From contig NC_090133.1 in the NCBI RefSeq assembly GCF_040581485.1, positions 4,216,001 to 4,280,000 of the forward strand: DNA of 64,000 nucleotides, given 5' to 3'. This document shows positions 21,130-33,807 of the stretch, in pieces (position 1 is the first letter of the stretch; each line of letters starts with the position of its first letter). A program made the position numbers and the translations under genes. This stretch comes from Linepithema humile. Its lineage: Eukaryota; Arthropoda; Insecta; Hymenoptera; Formicidae. Below the pieces are notes generated by a model. That model saw only the letters and a list, made by a program, of their open reading frames with translations, did no database searches and was not told the DNA's origin.

Positions 21130-24100
21130 CTGTGATGTACGCGTGAAGCGAAATTATCTCCAGCGACACTTTTGTGTGCAGACAAAATTTTGTTTTAATC
21201 AATGCTTGCGGATTTTTCGATAGCGCAAAATTTGATTTCGCAATTCATTCGCGTAATATTGCTCGACGAGGATGAAATTCGTGCGGCACTTTATAGCAAT
21301 TCGACAGCGATGATAGTGCAGCGAATTTAGTTGAGATTGATTAATGAGGCTCGCTTAACCGACAGTCGAAAAAATCTCTTCTATCTTACACACGTCAGAG
21401 TATCACGGACAGAACGCTAGCTACTTCGTAATCGATCCACCGCTCTTGCGCGCGCCCTCCTTCTTATAATCTTACGGTCGTCCCAATTACAGGCTCCACT
21501 GACTAGAACGTTAATGATTTCATTTCATAAAATAATAGGGGTACCTTTCTCCTTTCGCAACGTCATTTGCTTTACGACCGAGCGGATCAATTCGCCGACA
21601 TATGCGCGCAATAAAACACCCATTGGAATCCGAGAATGGGTTCCCACAGCACCGACAAACGCGCGACGAACTACCCGGTACATCCAATGTTTTTGACAGC
21701 GTGTTTCTTGCGACAATTACAGATACATAATAAAGTGCAGTTACTTGTTAAATACTTTTTAATGCGCCATTACTTCTTTAATTATTAAAAGCGCAAAGCA
21801 ATGCTTCAAACGATAATCACCTTGCCTGAAGATATTGATGATCTAATTATAAATTTCACAGCGCTTGTTCCTCATAATTAATTCAAAATCAGTCTCGCTA
21901 TTTTTAAACACAATAATTCGTCGTTTAATTCGTGTTAGTCACGTTTAATATTAATAAATACAACAGAACTGGCATAACGAAATATCTCGAGCTTCAAAAC
22001 GAAATAGAAAACGACGGTCGACTATCGAGTTCTAAACCAATTTTCTCCTCACTCTTCAATCCCGTCATCACAGTTATATTACATATTGTTGTGCGCTTAC
22101 ATCTATGGCAAGTATCAAATATGACTCCGACGATGCACCCAAAATTACTCGCGCGCAACTTTATCGTCGCGGTCTAATTTACGAGGACGAGCGAGCCTTT
22201 CGCGCGACAACGAACAAGGGAAACGTCGCACATCGCATTTTACTCGACTCCGCTCGCATTGTAAATTCACGAAAACCAGCGATGCGACCGGCGCGACAAT
22301 GCACTCGAGTCTCCGTTGCTCTCCGGCGCGGAAAACGCACGGATTCACGCGGCGCTGCCAGGTATTTGAAGCTTACGACGATGTAAATTTGGCGTCACCG
22401 TGTCTCCAATGGTTAGAAAGGAAATTTTGTCTAAAACGGTTAGCTCTAAGCTGTAATATACGTTACGCTACTGATGTACCACTGATAAAAATTTGCGAGA
22501 TACCAATTGCTTAAATTTTGTTTGTTATTATATAAAAATAATTCGTTGCAAAATAATTATATGTGACAAAATTGAAAGCAACAATTTACAAATTTTCATA
22601 TTTAAAAAAAATAATGCAAATAATTACGGCTGCCTCTGATTCGCTTAATTATATTAGTTGAGACATAATGGAAGGAAATATTTTCGTTAGTATACTAACT
22701 TCTCACGGCTGTTACATCGAAGAGTGGAACACCGCGATTGCAAACAGAGCACCGCTCGCCTCGATGATCAAAAAAAAAAAAAAAAAAAAAAACGATCGGA
22801 GTAATAGCGATCTATAAATTCATTCGGCGCAAAGGATGGCGATACGTTAGCGGCGGACATTAGCAAATGAGCAAGGTAAATAACGACGTCAATCCGTACG
22901 CGCGTGCAGCATTCGGTATTAACATACTGCCCGGTAACGAGATCTCGATAGTGCGCACTCGCAAGAACGAAGCGAAACGGGGCCCCGCGAGGCATATAAA
23001 TCGGCGTAAGAAGCCTAAGCAGCGCAATGTAAACGATTTTACGATGGCGTGTTGCCCGGATGTAAACCACTTAACCGGAGGCAAATTGACTATACCGGGG
23101 CGCAGTTCGATTGGCGAGAAATCGATTATGGTTTCATTTTATTGGTCATTATAACGCGAAGACCAGACCTGACACGTTTCCGTGCACGCCGAAGAAATTC
23201 CTCCCCGCGGTCCATTGCGCTCCTGCCATTTGTGCACTTGTTAATTCAAAACGCGTCGCTCGATGAAATTTCTGCGCAACGACGTGACTTTCTCGACATT
23301 TGCATTTCTGTATTTTCGCAAATTATTAAGTAATATAATCTCAGATATTTTTTGTTTCTTTCTGTACAATTTTTTAAAATAATATTATCTCAATAACGAT
23401 TATTCGCTCAGAAATTAAAATAACTTCTACGTTGTTTATGCTATATTTAAAATAGCATCAACTGTTAATTATTTTTGACTTTACGCTGTAAAATAGCTCT
23501 TAACATCTCTGATGAAATACAAATTATTAATCAATTCATATAGATCGTTAAGACTTGTCAAGATTTAAAGTGCTGCTCTTCGCCCTAAAATGAAAAGCGG
23601 AAGAAGCTAACGAAGCAAAAAACCATAAGTTAATTATAGGAACAAAACGGTTTCCCTCCGTTTTCTTTCGATGCCGCCCCTTAAAGAATTCGTCCTGACA
23701 ATAATCGCGAGATATCAAAAAGCGAGAGAGATCGTTGAATCGTCATAAGTACAATATCAGACGTTGAGTTCGCGATGTGCGATTTAAACGGATTTCGAGA
23801 CGGCACGTATTTCCGTCTGGATAAAATTAATAAAACAATACTCCATTATCGGGCGGTGTCTCGGGTAAGAGCGCCGAGAATATCAATCTAAGGAATCGCT
23901 AGAAATCCCACGGACGCGATGCCCCGCGAATAAATTATATTTTGCACTCTACGATAGCAATCACTGCGGTATTCATGCGACGCGAACGACAGAATTACTA
24001 TCGCCGTTTGAGATCTGTTTTCATCAGTGCTTTCCTTCCGCCTCTTTAAACTTTATCAAATAATTTTCAAACTATATTTATATTTTACAGTTATTTTTAT

Positions 24101-24950
24101 TACAATTCTTACTATAATTTTTTCATTCTACAATACAATATAATGTGATGTTAATCTAAATCTGAAAATTTATGAATCAGAAATTGAATATCAATAATTG
24201 TCAAAACAGTGAACAATTGAAAACTAATTTGTTACTATAATTATAATAAAAAACGTGCACGAATTTGCGCGACATGGTTCGACTTGAAGCAGAATTTTAG
24301 CATTAAGCTTTAAGCTATTGATCCAAAATTCGGGGCAAAAGCCGAGACCCGGACCCTCCATTGGGCAAACTGAAATACTTGTCACGTGTGGACATAAATA
24401 ACTCTGTCGGATGTCGATAAATGTATTAAAAACTCGCGAACCGTGGCTTTATTTCATTCGTGGTGTCAAAAGATGAAAAATAGAGAAATAGAATGAGATG
24501 AATGAGATTGGCAACGTAAAAACTTTCCGCATTCAAATATTATTTTAAACTTTACCAGATATGTCATAAATATTGTATGTAATACAAAATAGATATATAT
24601 AATTGTTAAGATTAAAATAGAGTTTTGTAAAAATCTTTAGCTTTTACGTAGTATATAAATTGCACTAAAAAATTAAATATTTTTTATTTATTACTAAATA
24701 AGTATCCACTTAAAATTGGATTATATAAAATTATTTTAGTAATAAAATTGCAACTAATACTAATCGTTCAAAATAATCAAGCCGCAAATAAAATATTCTA
24801 CATAAATCTTGGACTTTTCTATTCCTCGAGACATTTCATTTTCATACTTAATATTCGTAAAAATGTAATTGTCATGAAAGTAGCAATCACTATATAGAGA
24901 ATAAATAAACTAAGTGTCGCACGTGTCGCGCACATAATCTATATGTAAAT
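21130..24950. other. Mixed to AT-rich DNA, no gene recognised
   Basis: Moderate-GC patches at 21400-21700, 22080-22400, 22790-23300 and 23600-24030 alternate with AT-rich DNA; 24050-24950 is almost entirely AT-rich. Frames at 22105-22386 plus and 22867-23154 plus are protein-like in composition but have no motif and are overlapped on the other strand. Near 24680-24760, TTTATTACTAAA and TTTAGTAATAAA form a short inverted repeat. Confidence 0.5.
22770..22792 (+). repeat. A23 homopolymer
   Basis: Twenty-three A on the plus strand, flanked by GATC on the left and CGATC on the right. It could be the tail of an old retroposed copy, but no recognisable retroposon body lies upstream. Confidence 0.9.
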
Positions 24951-26930
24951 CGACACTTCCACCGGTGGAATAACATCCACCGCAACTATTTACCGAGTTC
25001 TACTCGGAATTCGGCCGCAAGGTTCTTCCACGTGCACAAACGTCCGCAAACGGAAACATAAAGCGGAAACGGAAATGAATCCCGCAAAGTTGCCAACCGC
25101 AGCCGGTTGCCCTTGAGCTTCGAAGGTGTATAGCTTAGCGTGGCCGCGCGCCGTTCTCTTATAAATATATATATATAATACACACCCGTCTATGAAAGTG
25201 CGCGGACACACCGTCTCGTGATCGTATGTATAAATCTGCTCGGACCTCGTCCCCTTCTTCCTCTCTTCCTTCCCGATACTTCCTTCCCGGCGGCCACCGC
25301 CGACCCTTCCCGCAGGACGAATTCAGATTTTCCCGAATTTTGTTTAAAATGTTTATGAACCGTGTCCGAGGGGTCGGCTACCGCGCGAGAGTCCGCAAGC
25401 ATGAGTTTTGGAGAAGGGAGAGGGGAGGAAACGAAGAGCTCTCGAGGAGCTCTCGCTCGCCCCAAAAGTTTACGCAGCCGGACCCTGAGATCGTAGCCGA
25501 AGGTTCCCATATCCTGTCGCACGGGGCAGTAAATCTCCGCTGGGACGCAAATAAAATTCCGCGCGCGGCGAGCCGCCGGAACGGAAGGAGTTTGTGATCG
25601 GCCTGCAACTTTACGAACGGCGACGCGATCAACGGCCCGGAAACCCCGAATCGCCGATTCGATTAATAAAACGGTAAGATCGCGACGTATATCTCTTTAA
25701 GTAGCTGGCATAACGGAAATTTAGCTGGCCGTATCAAAGCGATCGAAAATCAACGGCTTACGTACAAAATAAAAGAATGTAGACAATTATAGCATTTGCC
25801 AAATTTTTGATAATTCTGAAAAAGTTCTTCTAAGTAAAAACTGTTTTTGTAACTTTGGTAAAATTATTTTTTATTATTAAATAAAGATATTTACACAAAA
25901 AATTGTTCTTTAAAGTATAAAATAATCTTGTCATCATTATTTTCAAATATTTTATAAAATATATTTCTTAATTAGTTTAAATCTTAAATTATGCTCATAA
26001 TAAAAAAATATAAGTACACTGTTTGTACAGTAAAAATCAAAATTAGCATGCTTCGTGCAACAAAAGCTAGTATAATGTCTAATCAGCCTTTTACCTAATA
26101 TGTTCTATTCTCTTTTTCCACCTTTTTTCGTCAATACAATACGAGATAGATAAGTCTTCGACCGACACGGGCACGTTTAGAAGTTTCATTTGTGCGGTTA
26201 CCCTCGAATCTAGCGGGGGCTCCTAGGCAAGTACATAACGCTAGTTAGCACCCCGCTGCGGTTTGTAGTGGGTGTGTTGTGACACCCAAAACGGAACAAA
26301 CAAACATCATGTCCGTTCGGCCGAAGGATACGGACTCTGACCATTGACGTGACCGCAACTTCGCCGGTCACGAGGACGCTCTCTCTCTCTCTCTCTCTTT
26401 CTCTCTCCTTTTCACTCTCGCCGTTTCCCTGTCTGTCCACTTGGTACACCGCGATCCTTCAGTTTCCGACAATAAAGAAAGGGGGCCGCCGCCCCTCTAA
26501 AGTTCCGACCGCGACGCTAAATAGGAAACGATGCACTCCCACGATCCGACTCGATTCCCGTTTTCCTCTCCTTTTCAACCGCACCCCTGTCCCCATTCTC
26601 TTCCGCGACATTAGGTCCGAGACAACGGCCGTTTCTATATCCCGAGGCACGAATTCGAAGTCGTTCGTTCCGGCACGGAAGGACGATATAGCGCGCGATG
26701 AATGACAATGCGCGGTCCTTAAGATTAAATCGCGGCGACGAGAAGCGACGAGTCCGGGACCTTTGCGAATACCAAGATCTAGCCGTTTCGCAATCCCGCC
26801 TTGTCGCTCAGCTGAACTGCGTCATATTTACTGTCGCAATTGATAAGCACTGATATCAGCGGAGACATAATTAGATCGCCATCCACTCACTTATAATAAC
26901 ACTTCGGTTACATACGGACCGTATCAATTA
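24950..26930. other. GC islands at 24960-25740 and 26140-26900
   Basis: The islands carry overlapping frames on both strands, such as 25226-25597 plus against 25190-25522 minus. A 14-base perfect palindrome TTCCACCGGTGGAA lies at 24957-24970. A hairpin with stem TGGGTGT/ACACCCA lies at 26269-26288. Positions 25740-26130 are AT-rich. No gene was recognised. Confidence 0.5.
26379..26407. repeat. (CT)n microsatellite
   Basis: A CT run with one TTT interruption, in a pyrimidine-rich stretch. Confidence 0.93.
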
Positions 26931-28320
26931 AGTTTAATCTTTTGATTTGATTTTTCGTCTTCTTCTTGTTTCTTTTTTTTTTTTCTAGAGAGATTAAAAA
27001 CAAGAAATCAGTCAAAATAACAAATATAATAATATGTAGACTTAATTCATCGTATCGATTCAATAAATTACATTTACTATCTAATTAAATTGCCATTGTT
27101 TTAAAGTACAGCTGATGACGCTATCTGCTACTCTATTATTAATGCTATATGCGTATTCTTCACTTTTGTATACCTATTTACACCAAATCTTTTTATTAAC
27201 AACAACTGAAACATTCAAAATGCATTTCAATAAAATCGTCGAAGCAATGGTATTTTTTTAATTTTATCAATGACACACATAATAATCATTGCTTGAATAC
27301 AACAAAGCTATATTTTATACATATTTGTAGTATGTTTTTTGTTTCAACGTGCCTTTAGAATATATTGTTTATATTTAAGCGTTGTGTGTTGAGAAATCAT
27401 CGGGGTATAGATATATTCAATTTTTTATTGTACGCTTTGAAACGGATCCAGAGCGAAGCGAACGCGCTCAATCGGTTTTCAAAACATTCGCTTACGAAAG
27501 TAACGGCGATAATCGAAGACGCGATAGAAAGAGCGTTTCAGTGCGTCAACAAGCACTCAACGCGACAGTGCCAACAGCGTGTTATGACGCTCATAATTAA
27601 TGTGATAAGAAGCGAACGAACGCAAGCGCAGAAAATTCTCTGTGTTTTTAGGCGACCGATCTCTTTACGTAAGCACCATCACGCATGGAAACAAGAACAT
27701 GTGAGAGAATTATTTAATTTATTCGAACGAAGCTATGCTCGCGTTTCTAATGATCGTTATTATAGCCGTACGAAATGACATCGTTGCGCATGTAAATGTT
27801 ATCATCTCGACTGTCCTTGTCGAACACGAGGAAAACAACTATTAGCTCATCCTGTGAGTAATGTGCTTTCACGTGATATCATGTACAGAGTGACATAATC
27901 GATGGTTAATCAGCGTTAAAAACATAATGATTCAATTTATCTAAAAAAAATTTTTTTTAAATGAAATAATAAATAATTAATAAAAAATTATCTTAATTAA
28001 TTAAAAAATTTAGAAAAATTGATAAAATCAATGAGTTATAAAGGCTTTGCTGTAGATGCAATTCCTCACTTAACATATTTATTAATGATATTAATAACGC
28101 AATTAAAAATATTCAAAATAAATAAATTATTGTTATTTTTTGTCAGATTTTATACCATTTTATTGCATTGACTAATTAATTCTTTATTAATTCAAAAGTT
28201 CAGTGCAATGGCCACTTCTTGAAAAATTTAAGGAAATAAATTTAAATTAATGAAAAAATTAGATCACTATAAGAGCACTGTCGCACTTGAAAATTTCTTC
28301 AATGTATCACTATAACTGTA
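26930..28320. other. AT-rich DNA with a 137-codon frame and a weak inverted repeat
   Basis: Around 26920-27065 two arms of about 70 bases show weak inverted similarity (AATTAAGT..TTGTTT blocks) around a CTAGAGAG centre. The frame 27365-27778 plus has no recognised motif, and a second frame (27382-27600) overlaps it. Positions 27860-28320 are extremely AT-rich, with an 18-base A8/T8 palindrome at 27942-27959. Confidence 0.45.
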
Positions 28321-29420
28321 GCTTAGAGTTTATTGGATTGTCCTCGTTTTCATCGAGAACGAAGAAAGTCGTTCGACCAAGAGCGTCAAACTGGCAGAGC
28401 GAAACAGCCGTTTGTGACCTCGGACCAACCCCGTGACCTTAGCGGGGTTTTCGATGACTTTCTCGGCCGGCCCGTGACGCGCGACACGTTACACACGTTT
28501 CTCTCCGCGGGAATCCCAGGGATTCCGGGGTCCGGGCCGAGGCCCCGGGATCGGGATCGAGTTTTCTTGATAATCAAAATCCAAAAGCGAGTTTCGCCGA
28601 ACCGAACCGCCGGGGTACAGGAATAGCGCCGCGTCGCTTCCGGGACGTTTCTCTCGGAGAAAACTAGTTTCCTCGTCGCGGGACTTTCGCCCGCTTCTCC
28701 CGGAGCCTGCTCTTGTAATTGCCCTCGTCTTTACGAGCTGGACACTGTCCACCTTTTAGGGTGGGAATTTCGCGAGGCAAGACTGGTCCGTGCTGTTCAC
28801 GAACAAAACGCGCGCTTCTCGACAAATACCTGTTTGGACCTGTGATGAGGAAGTTGATACCTGATTCGAATTGCTGTATCGACTACTGCGACGCAACGTA
28901 TGAGTTAACGTATGGGTTAACGCTCGAAATTTTTGAGATATTTAAAAATAGAGAGAGAGAGAGCGAAATAAAATGTTGTGAAAGCAAGCACGACAATGAA
29001 TAACTTTAAAACATGCTTTCACGTGCAAAATAATGTGATAAATCGATCTAGAACCTAATATAATACGCTGTTGCAATAGAAAACTTAACGTTTTACTGTT
29101 TTCTGTGTCATAAAAAGAAAATGTATGAAAAAGTAAATATATATATATACGTGAAAGAGAAATTCTTTCTTTGAAAATTTTATCCGGATTATTTTTGTCA
29201 TCTATTCTACCAGGACAATTCAAAAACTAATGTACAAATTAAAATAAATCACGTATGTCAAATGAGAAGAAAGTTTCCATCGAGCATGAAAAGAAGAATG
29301 TTTCTTTTATAATATTTTTATAAGACAGAAGAAATTAGCGATAAATTTATCATATGTCAATCGATAGGGGATAATGATTACCGAAATCGCTTCCGCCGTC
29401 GACAGGTAGTCAGGGAAGAG
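28320..29420. other. GC island 28330-28760 then AT-rich DNA
   Basis: The island contains nested strong palindromes (annotated separately) and overlapping frames on both strands. Positions 28930-29390 are AT-rich with a short GA run (28950-28963) and an AT run (29136-29148). No gene was recognised. Confidence 0.5.
28510..28548. other. Two adjacent GC-rich palindromes
   Basis: GGAATCCC and GGGATTCC pair around a single A (28510-28526). Overlapping its end, CCGGGG and CCCCGG pair across 12 bases (28525-28548). Two strong hairpins side by side stand out against the random background. Confidence 0.75.
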
Positions 29421-29425
29421 ACACC

Positions 29426-29761
29426 TTGCGTCCTTCCTGTGCGGGTGGACAAGTGGCAAACAAGGGCGAGAAAGCGGTAGCCCCATGCTGCGGCGAGTGG
29501 GTGGCACTCGACGGGATCCGGAAAGCCTGGGGCGAAGTGCCGAGTGCCACTTTACTCGGGGACCACGTGTTAGTTCGTGTCGGATTTCGGATTCTCCCGT
29601 TCTTTTCGAAGAAGCGTTCTTTTCGTCTCGAAAGAGTCTTACGATTCCGCTGTACTTTTACTCCGCCGAGACACTTTGCTTGCACCTTGAATGCCGTCAA
29701 TATCACTAGCTTCTTTTCACGTCAAAGTAAAATGAGCAATATGTTACTTTATTTTATTTAA
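29426..29761 (+). CDS. Uncertain 111-codon ORF in an isolated GC island
   Basis: Positions 29390-29710 are GC-rich with AT-rich DNA on both sides, the profile of an exon. The plus frame (111 codons) contains several Cys in its first third and ends in AT-rich DNA. A 98-codon minus frame (29410-29706) covers the same bases. The island also contains a perfect 10-bp inverted repeat (GTGGCACTCG at 29501-29510, complement at 29541-29550). I recognise no family and cannot choose a strand. Confidence 0.1.
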   Translation: MRPSCAGGQVANKGEKAVAPCCGEWVALDGIRKAWGEVPSATLLGDHVLVRVGFRILPFFSKKRSFRLERVLRFRCTFTPPRHFACTLNAVNITSFFSRQSKMSNMLLYFI

Positions 29762-30800
29762 AAAAAAACAAAAAATAAATTTAAAAGTTTAAAATCTTGC
29801 ATTAAAACAATACAAGTATAATGTGCACTCTTGCCAAAAATGAAGACGGAGAAAAGTTAATATAAAATTATAATATACTTCATATTTTTCAATAAACAAA
29901 GCTTATTTTTTTCAATTTAAAAAAGATCTCTAAAAACAAATCTAAAAAAACACTAGCATATAAAAGCTTTAGCATATAAAAAATTATATAGTATAAAAAC
30001 GCAAATTCATTATCCTAGCGTTTAAGTCTCACACACATTTATCGCGGAATCAATTTAAATTTTATGATAGATTATTCAAGTTCAGAATCGGACAAGTCAG
30101 AATCATCGATAAACCATAAATTTAACATGAATGCGGCCCGGAGAAAATGCAAAGGTAATCGCGGACAAAGATCGTCTCATGTCTCTCCGAACGTACACAT
30201 CGATACCTGACGCACAGTCAATAAAGCCCACCCCCCGATTTCGGGATCGGGTCGCACGGATATTTGGTCGATCCTCTCGCATGTGTACCCTCGAAATGGG
30301 AAAAGACACGGGGCGCTTCCGCGACGGAACAATAAGGGGGAGAGAAGTCCCGGTCCGCGTCGCGCGCTTGTCGATTTCGGCAATACTCGACGCGATTCCG
30401 CATTTCCCGCGTCGGCGATTTGCTCGACGGCCCAAGTGCCCATAGTGCGTGCGGCCTTATAGGTATGCACTTTATACGGGGTGGTGTATCGGCACGGCGC
30501 GCACGGTTTTCACCCCCGTGAAACCCTGCCTACCGCGACACGACCCTGTTGTGGTCGGACGCAGCTGTCCTGCGTCCAGATGTCCGGTTTTCGGGTACGG
30601 GACGAACTGCTCGCTCACTGTGAGAAAACCAATCCTAGGTTCGGGCCCCTTCTCCTTCCTTTTTCGTTGCCGTTTCCTTGACCGGATCCCCGGAGGCACA
30701 TTAATTACCTCGCGGACGGACGCTCCTTCGGTATTATCCGAAATTTAATACACGGCTACACGCCCAGCCGCGCGCGCGCTCGCATGTATATGCATACTTA
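29762..30800. other. AT-rich DNA then GC island 30120-30760
   Basis: Positions 29762-30110 are AT-rich; TAGCATATAAAA is duplicated near 29955. The island 30120-30760 has overlapping frames of 60-110 codons on both strands without motifs. Confidence 0.5.
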
Positions 30801-31086
30801 TATACGGGGCGATTCGCAAGTAGCACATAAGATGTTAAGCGTAAACATTTTTTTATATGTAGATGTAATATCTTGGAGTTTTTGAAAATTCTGTAAATAT
30901 AATTTATCTTGGCTTCAAAAAATTGATTTGCAGTTTTAAAAAGCTCAATTCGTAGACAATATTTATATTTATTTATTTTGTTCGAAATAAAAAAAAAACT
31001 AAAAATACCATAACATACTTTCATAAAAACTTGGATCTTTAATATCGATTTTAGTTCAATATAAACGTTTCAAATCACCCTGTATA
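30801..31086. mobile_element. Mariner-like MITE, 286 bp
   Basis: The left end TATACGGGGCGATTCGCAAG and the reverse complement of the right end, TATACAGGGTGATTTGAAAC, agree at 15 of 20 positions. Both begin with TA, consistent with the TA target site of Tc1/mariner elements. The roughly 245 bases between are AT-rich and non-coding. TATACAGGGTG-type ends are common among insect non-autonomous DNA elements. The right end also matches the solo end at 12532-12551. Truncation or decay of the left end explains the mismatches. Confidence 0.6.
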
Positions 31087-33774
31087 TGTCTATGCTTATA
31101 CAAGTATATGCAAAAGCTTGACCAGTACGGTTGCTTTCAGTGGCCTTTACATTTCAAACCCTCTAGTCATTCATTCTTCGCTAAACATCAGCGTCGTTAA
31201 CTTGAACGAGTCGTTTAGTACAAAAACGTTAACTCCATTCATTATAAATTGTTCTCAGATACGCGAAGATTTTGTGATTTTAAAATGACTCTTCTTATCA
31301 GATTAAATTGTTCAACAGATTTGCGATAAATGAGATGTATTTGAAAAAATTCACGTTACAATTAAAAAACAATAAATAAAAAATATAAAAAAACACAAAG
31401 CAAAGAAACTGTCCAATCTTTCTGTTAAAATTCAGAGATGTAAATGATACATAAAGCCAATATCTCGAGTAATTAAAAAGTAATTAGAATTAAAAAAGGT
31501 GTTTTATTGTATGATTGTCATATCAAGAAGAGGAAAAAATTATCCAACGATAATTATGGTAATAATCCACTTATCACGGATTAATTGTACATATTTGTTA
31601 CATACAGCGCAAATGCAGGCAGCGCATTACGTTATATATCACGCTCTTGAAGATCCGGTGAAAATTTTAGACTGGCAGCCGCATTCCGGTCGCCGAAATC
31701 ATTAATGGATCGTAGCCGGACTGTGTGTGATCAGCCGCAAAGAGAATAATCACGCAAAATACGTAGTAGCGAGAAATCAAAGGGAATTCGTAGCAGGAAA
31801 TGTGGCCATTATCTTCCGCATGTTCTTTCCGATCTTCCAAATTGCGGATCGATTTCACGTTTATCCTCGATCAGGAACGGGAGTGCGGAGCACAGCACGA
31901 GAGGTGGAAGCCTCTCTATATGGCCGAACCAATATCGTACTCGTATCGACGATTTTTAGTCGATAGCCTGAGTGGTGACGTGGGTGGAGTACGGTCGTTT
32001 TAAGTGCTTCCGGATATTTGCGTCGCATCGCGTTGCACGTCGGAGAGAAGGAATCCATACATACGTGCTATTACGTCTCTCCCGTTACCGCCATAGAGTT
32101 ATCTGTCTCTCGTTCTGCGAGAGCAGCGCAAAAGCGAGGCCGTAAATATCTCGTAAAACGCACCGAACGACGTTCGTACCTTAAATGAAATTAAATCTTT
32201 AACGAAGTCGAACGTGCGAACGTTCACGCCGAGGAAAGCAGTTCGGCTCTCGAAGCGACCTGCGATCATTTGCGCTCTCCGGATTTTTATCGCGTTTTTC
32301 TTTTTTCTTTTTTCTATTCTGCGAAATGTGAATCGGATCACTTAGAAAGTCTTTCTAAGATTTTATCGTGTCGAAGCGCATTAAAAATTCTTAATCAAAA
32401 TGATATACCTACTGCAATTATATTATCATTATAGTTTTAATGACTTTATATGTAAGAGTTGTCTATGTGATCGCACGATATTATCGTCTTAATCATTTAA
32501 AATATCATTCATACAGATACGGAAAGCTAAAATATTTTCTGGAGGAACAAAAACTCCTTTGAGCACTTTTTCAAGCAATATCAACACGACAGTTGATATA
32601 TTGGTGGAAAAAAATTCTCACGATACCAGTAGAGAATTTTGAAGATGCCTGATAACCGAGGATCTAAATCTGAAAAATAGTTTATCCCGAAGAGAACACG
32701 AGCATCCGAGCCGTTTGCTTTATCGATGCCATAATTCAGCGCTTTATCGCGCCTCGGTCGCCCCATAATGAGCGACGCCAAATGCGCCGGCGATAATGTA
32801 ACGCGGGGGAAAAAAAAGATAGGAAGTAATTGGAGGCTTATATAGTACTTATTGTAAGCGCATAATCTTAAGAGAGAAAGAGACCTAGCTTCACCCAACG
32901 CCAAACAGAACGGCGGCATGAAACGCGCGACATGTTGCGCGCGCGTGATTTATCCGCTCTGGACTTGAGTAAATGAAGCCATCAATCGGTCGTGTCTCAT
33001 CCCCTTCCGCCTAACTTTCCTATATCAATCATCCGAGAAACCAAATCGAACCAGGATATATATTTCGAACTTATCAACGACATTTTCGTTTACCCCTCAT
33101 TATCTATTGCCCCTCGTTTTAAATTCGAGAGATTTTTCATCTAACACGATTACATAACACGCGATTTTTTGCTAGCAAAGAACAAGCAGGAAAAAATAAT
33201 GCACCTTTGATATAAAATTGATTTGACAAATACGGCAAGTTATATCTGCACATTATGCTATTATCGAAACATGAACTTGGTACAATGTTAACTTTCTAAC
33301 CGTCGCTAAAAGGATGTGTATATTTTTACACACCCTTTTTTCCACTTGATTTTAATTCATTATAGTACTTTCCGACACGCGCGTAACAGATTGATTCACA
33401 AATCTTGAGAAAAAAGATAACAGGTTAAGAATCTAAGTAGAAAGTATATCAAGTACTTGATTTTAACATTAAAAGTAAACCCATTTACTATAGCGCACGC
33501 ATACAACGGCCTTTGCGAAACAAGCGACGACGAAAGCCGAGGCGAACAGGCACGTCCTGCCTCTCGAGCAGGTCAAGGAGGACCTTTAAAACCTGCCCCC
33601 TTCCCGCCTGTCTCTCCACGTATCCCTCCACCCTATGTGCCTATCCCCGATGCATTCGAGCATTCTCGCTTTTTTTAGGCCATTCTAAATATGCATTATC
33701 CAATTTAGTCCGATTACACGGACCAGCCATGCACGCACGGACTCGCTACCCAATCGCGTCCTCTCCGATCCTCA

Positions 33775-33807
<33 letters not shown>

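Larger units (their letters stand above)
18600..21130. other. Large CpG-rich segment containing a diverged duplication
   Basis: GC-rich DNA at 18600-19140, 19400-19940 and 20330-21130 is broken by AT-rich gaps (19140-19380 and 19940-20330). Up to five overlapping frames are open at 20488-21009 on both strands, so none is credible alone. The duplicated motif is annotated separately. Confidence 0.5.

Noticed and set aside
22770..22792. A23 run as tail of a retrotransposon
   Set aside because: No reverse-transcriptase remnant or target-site duplication could be recognised; kept only as a homopolymer.
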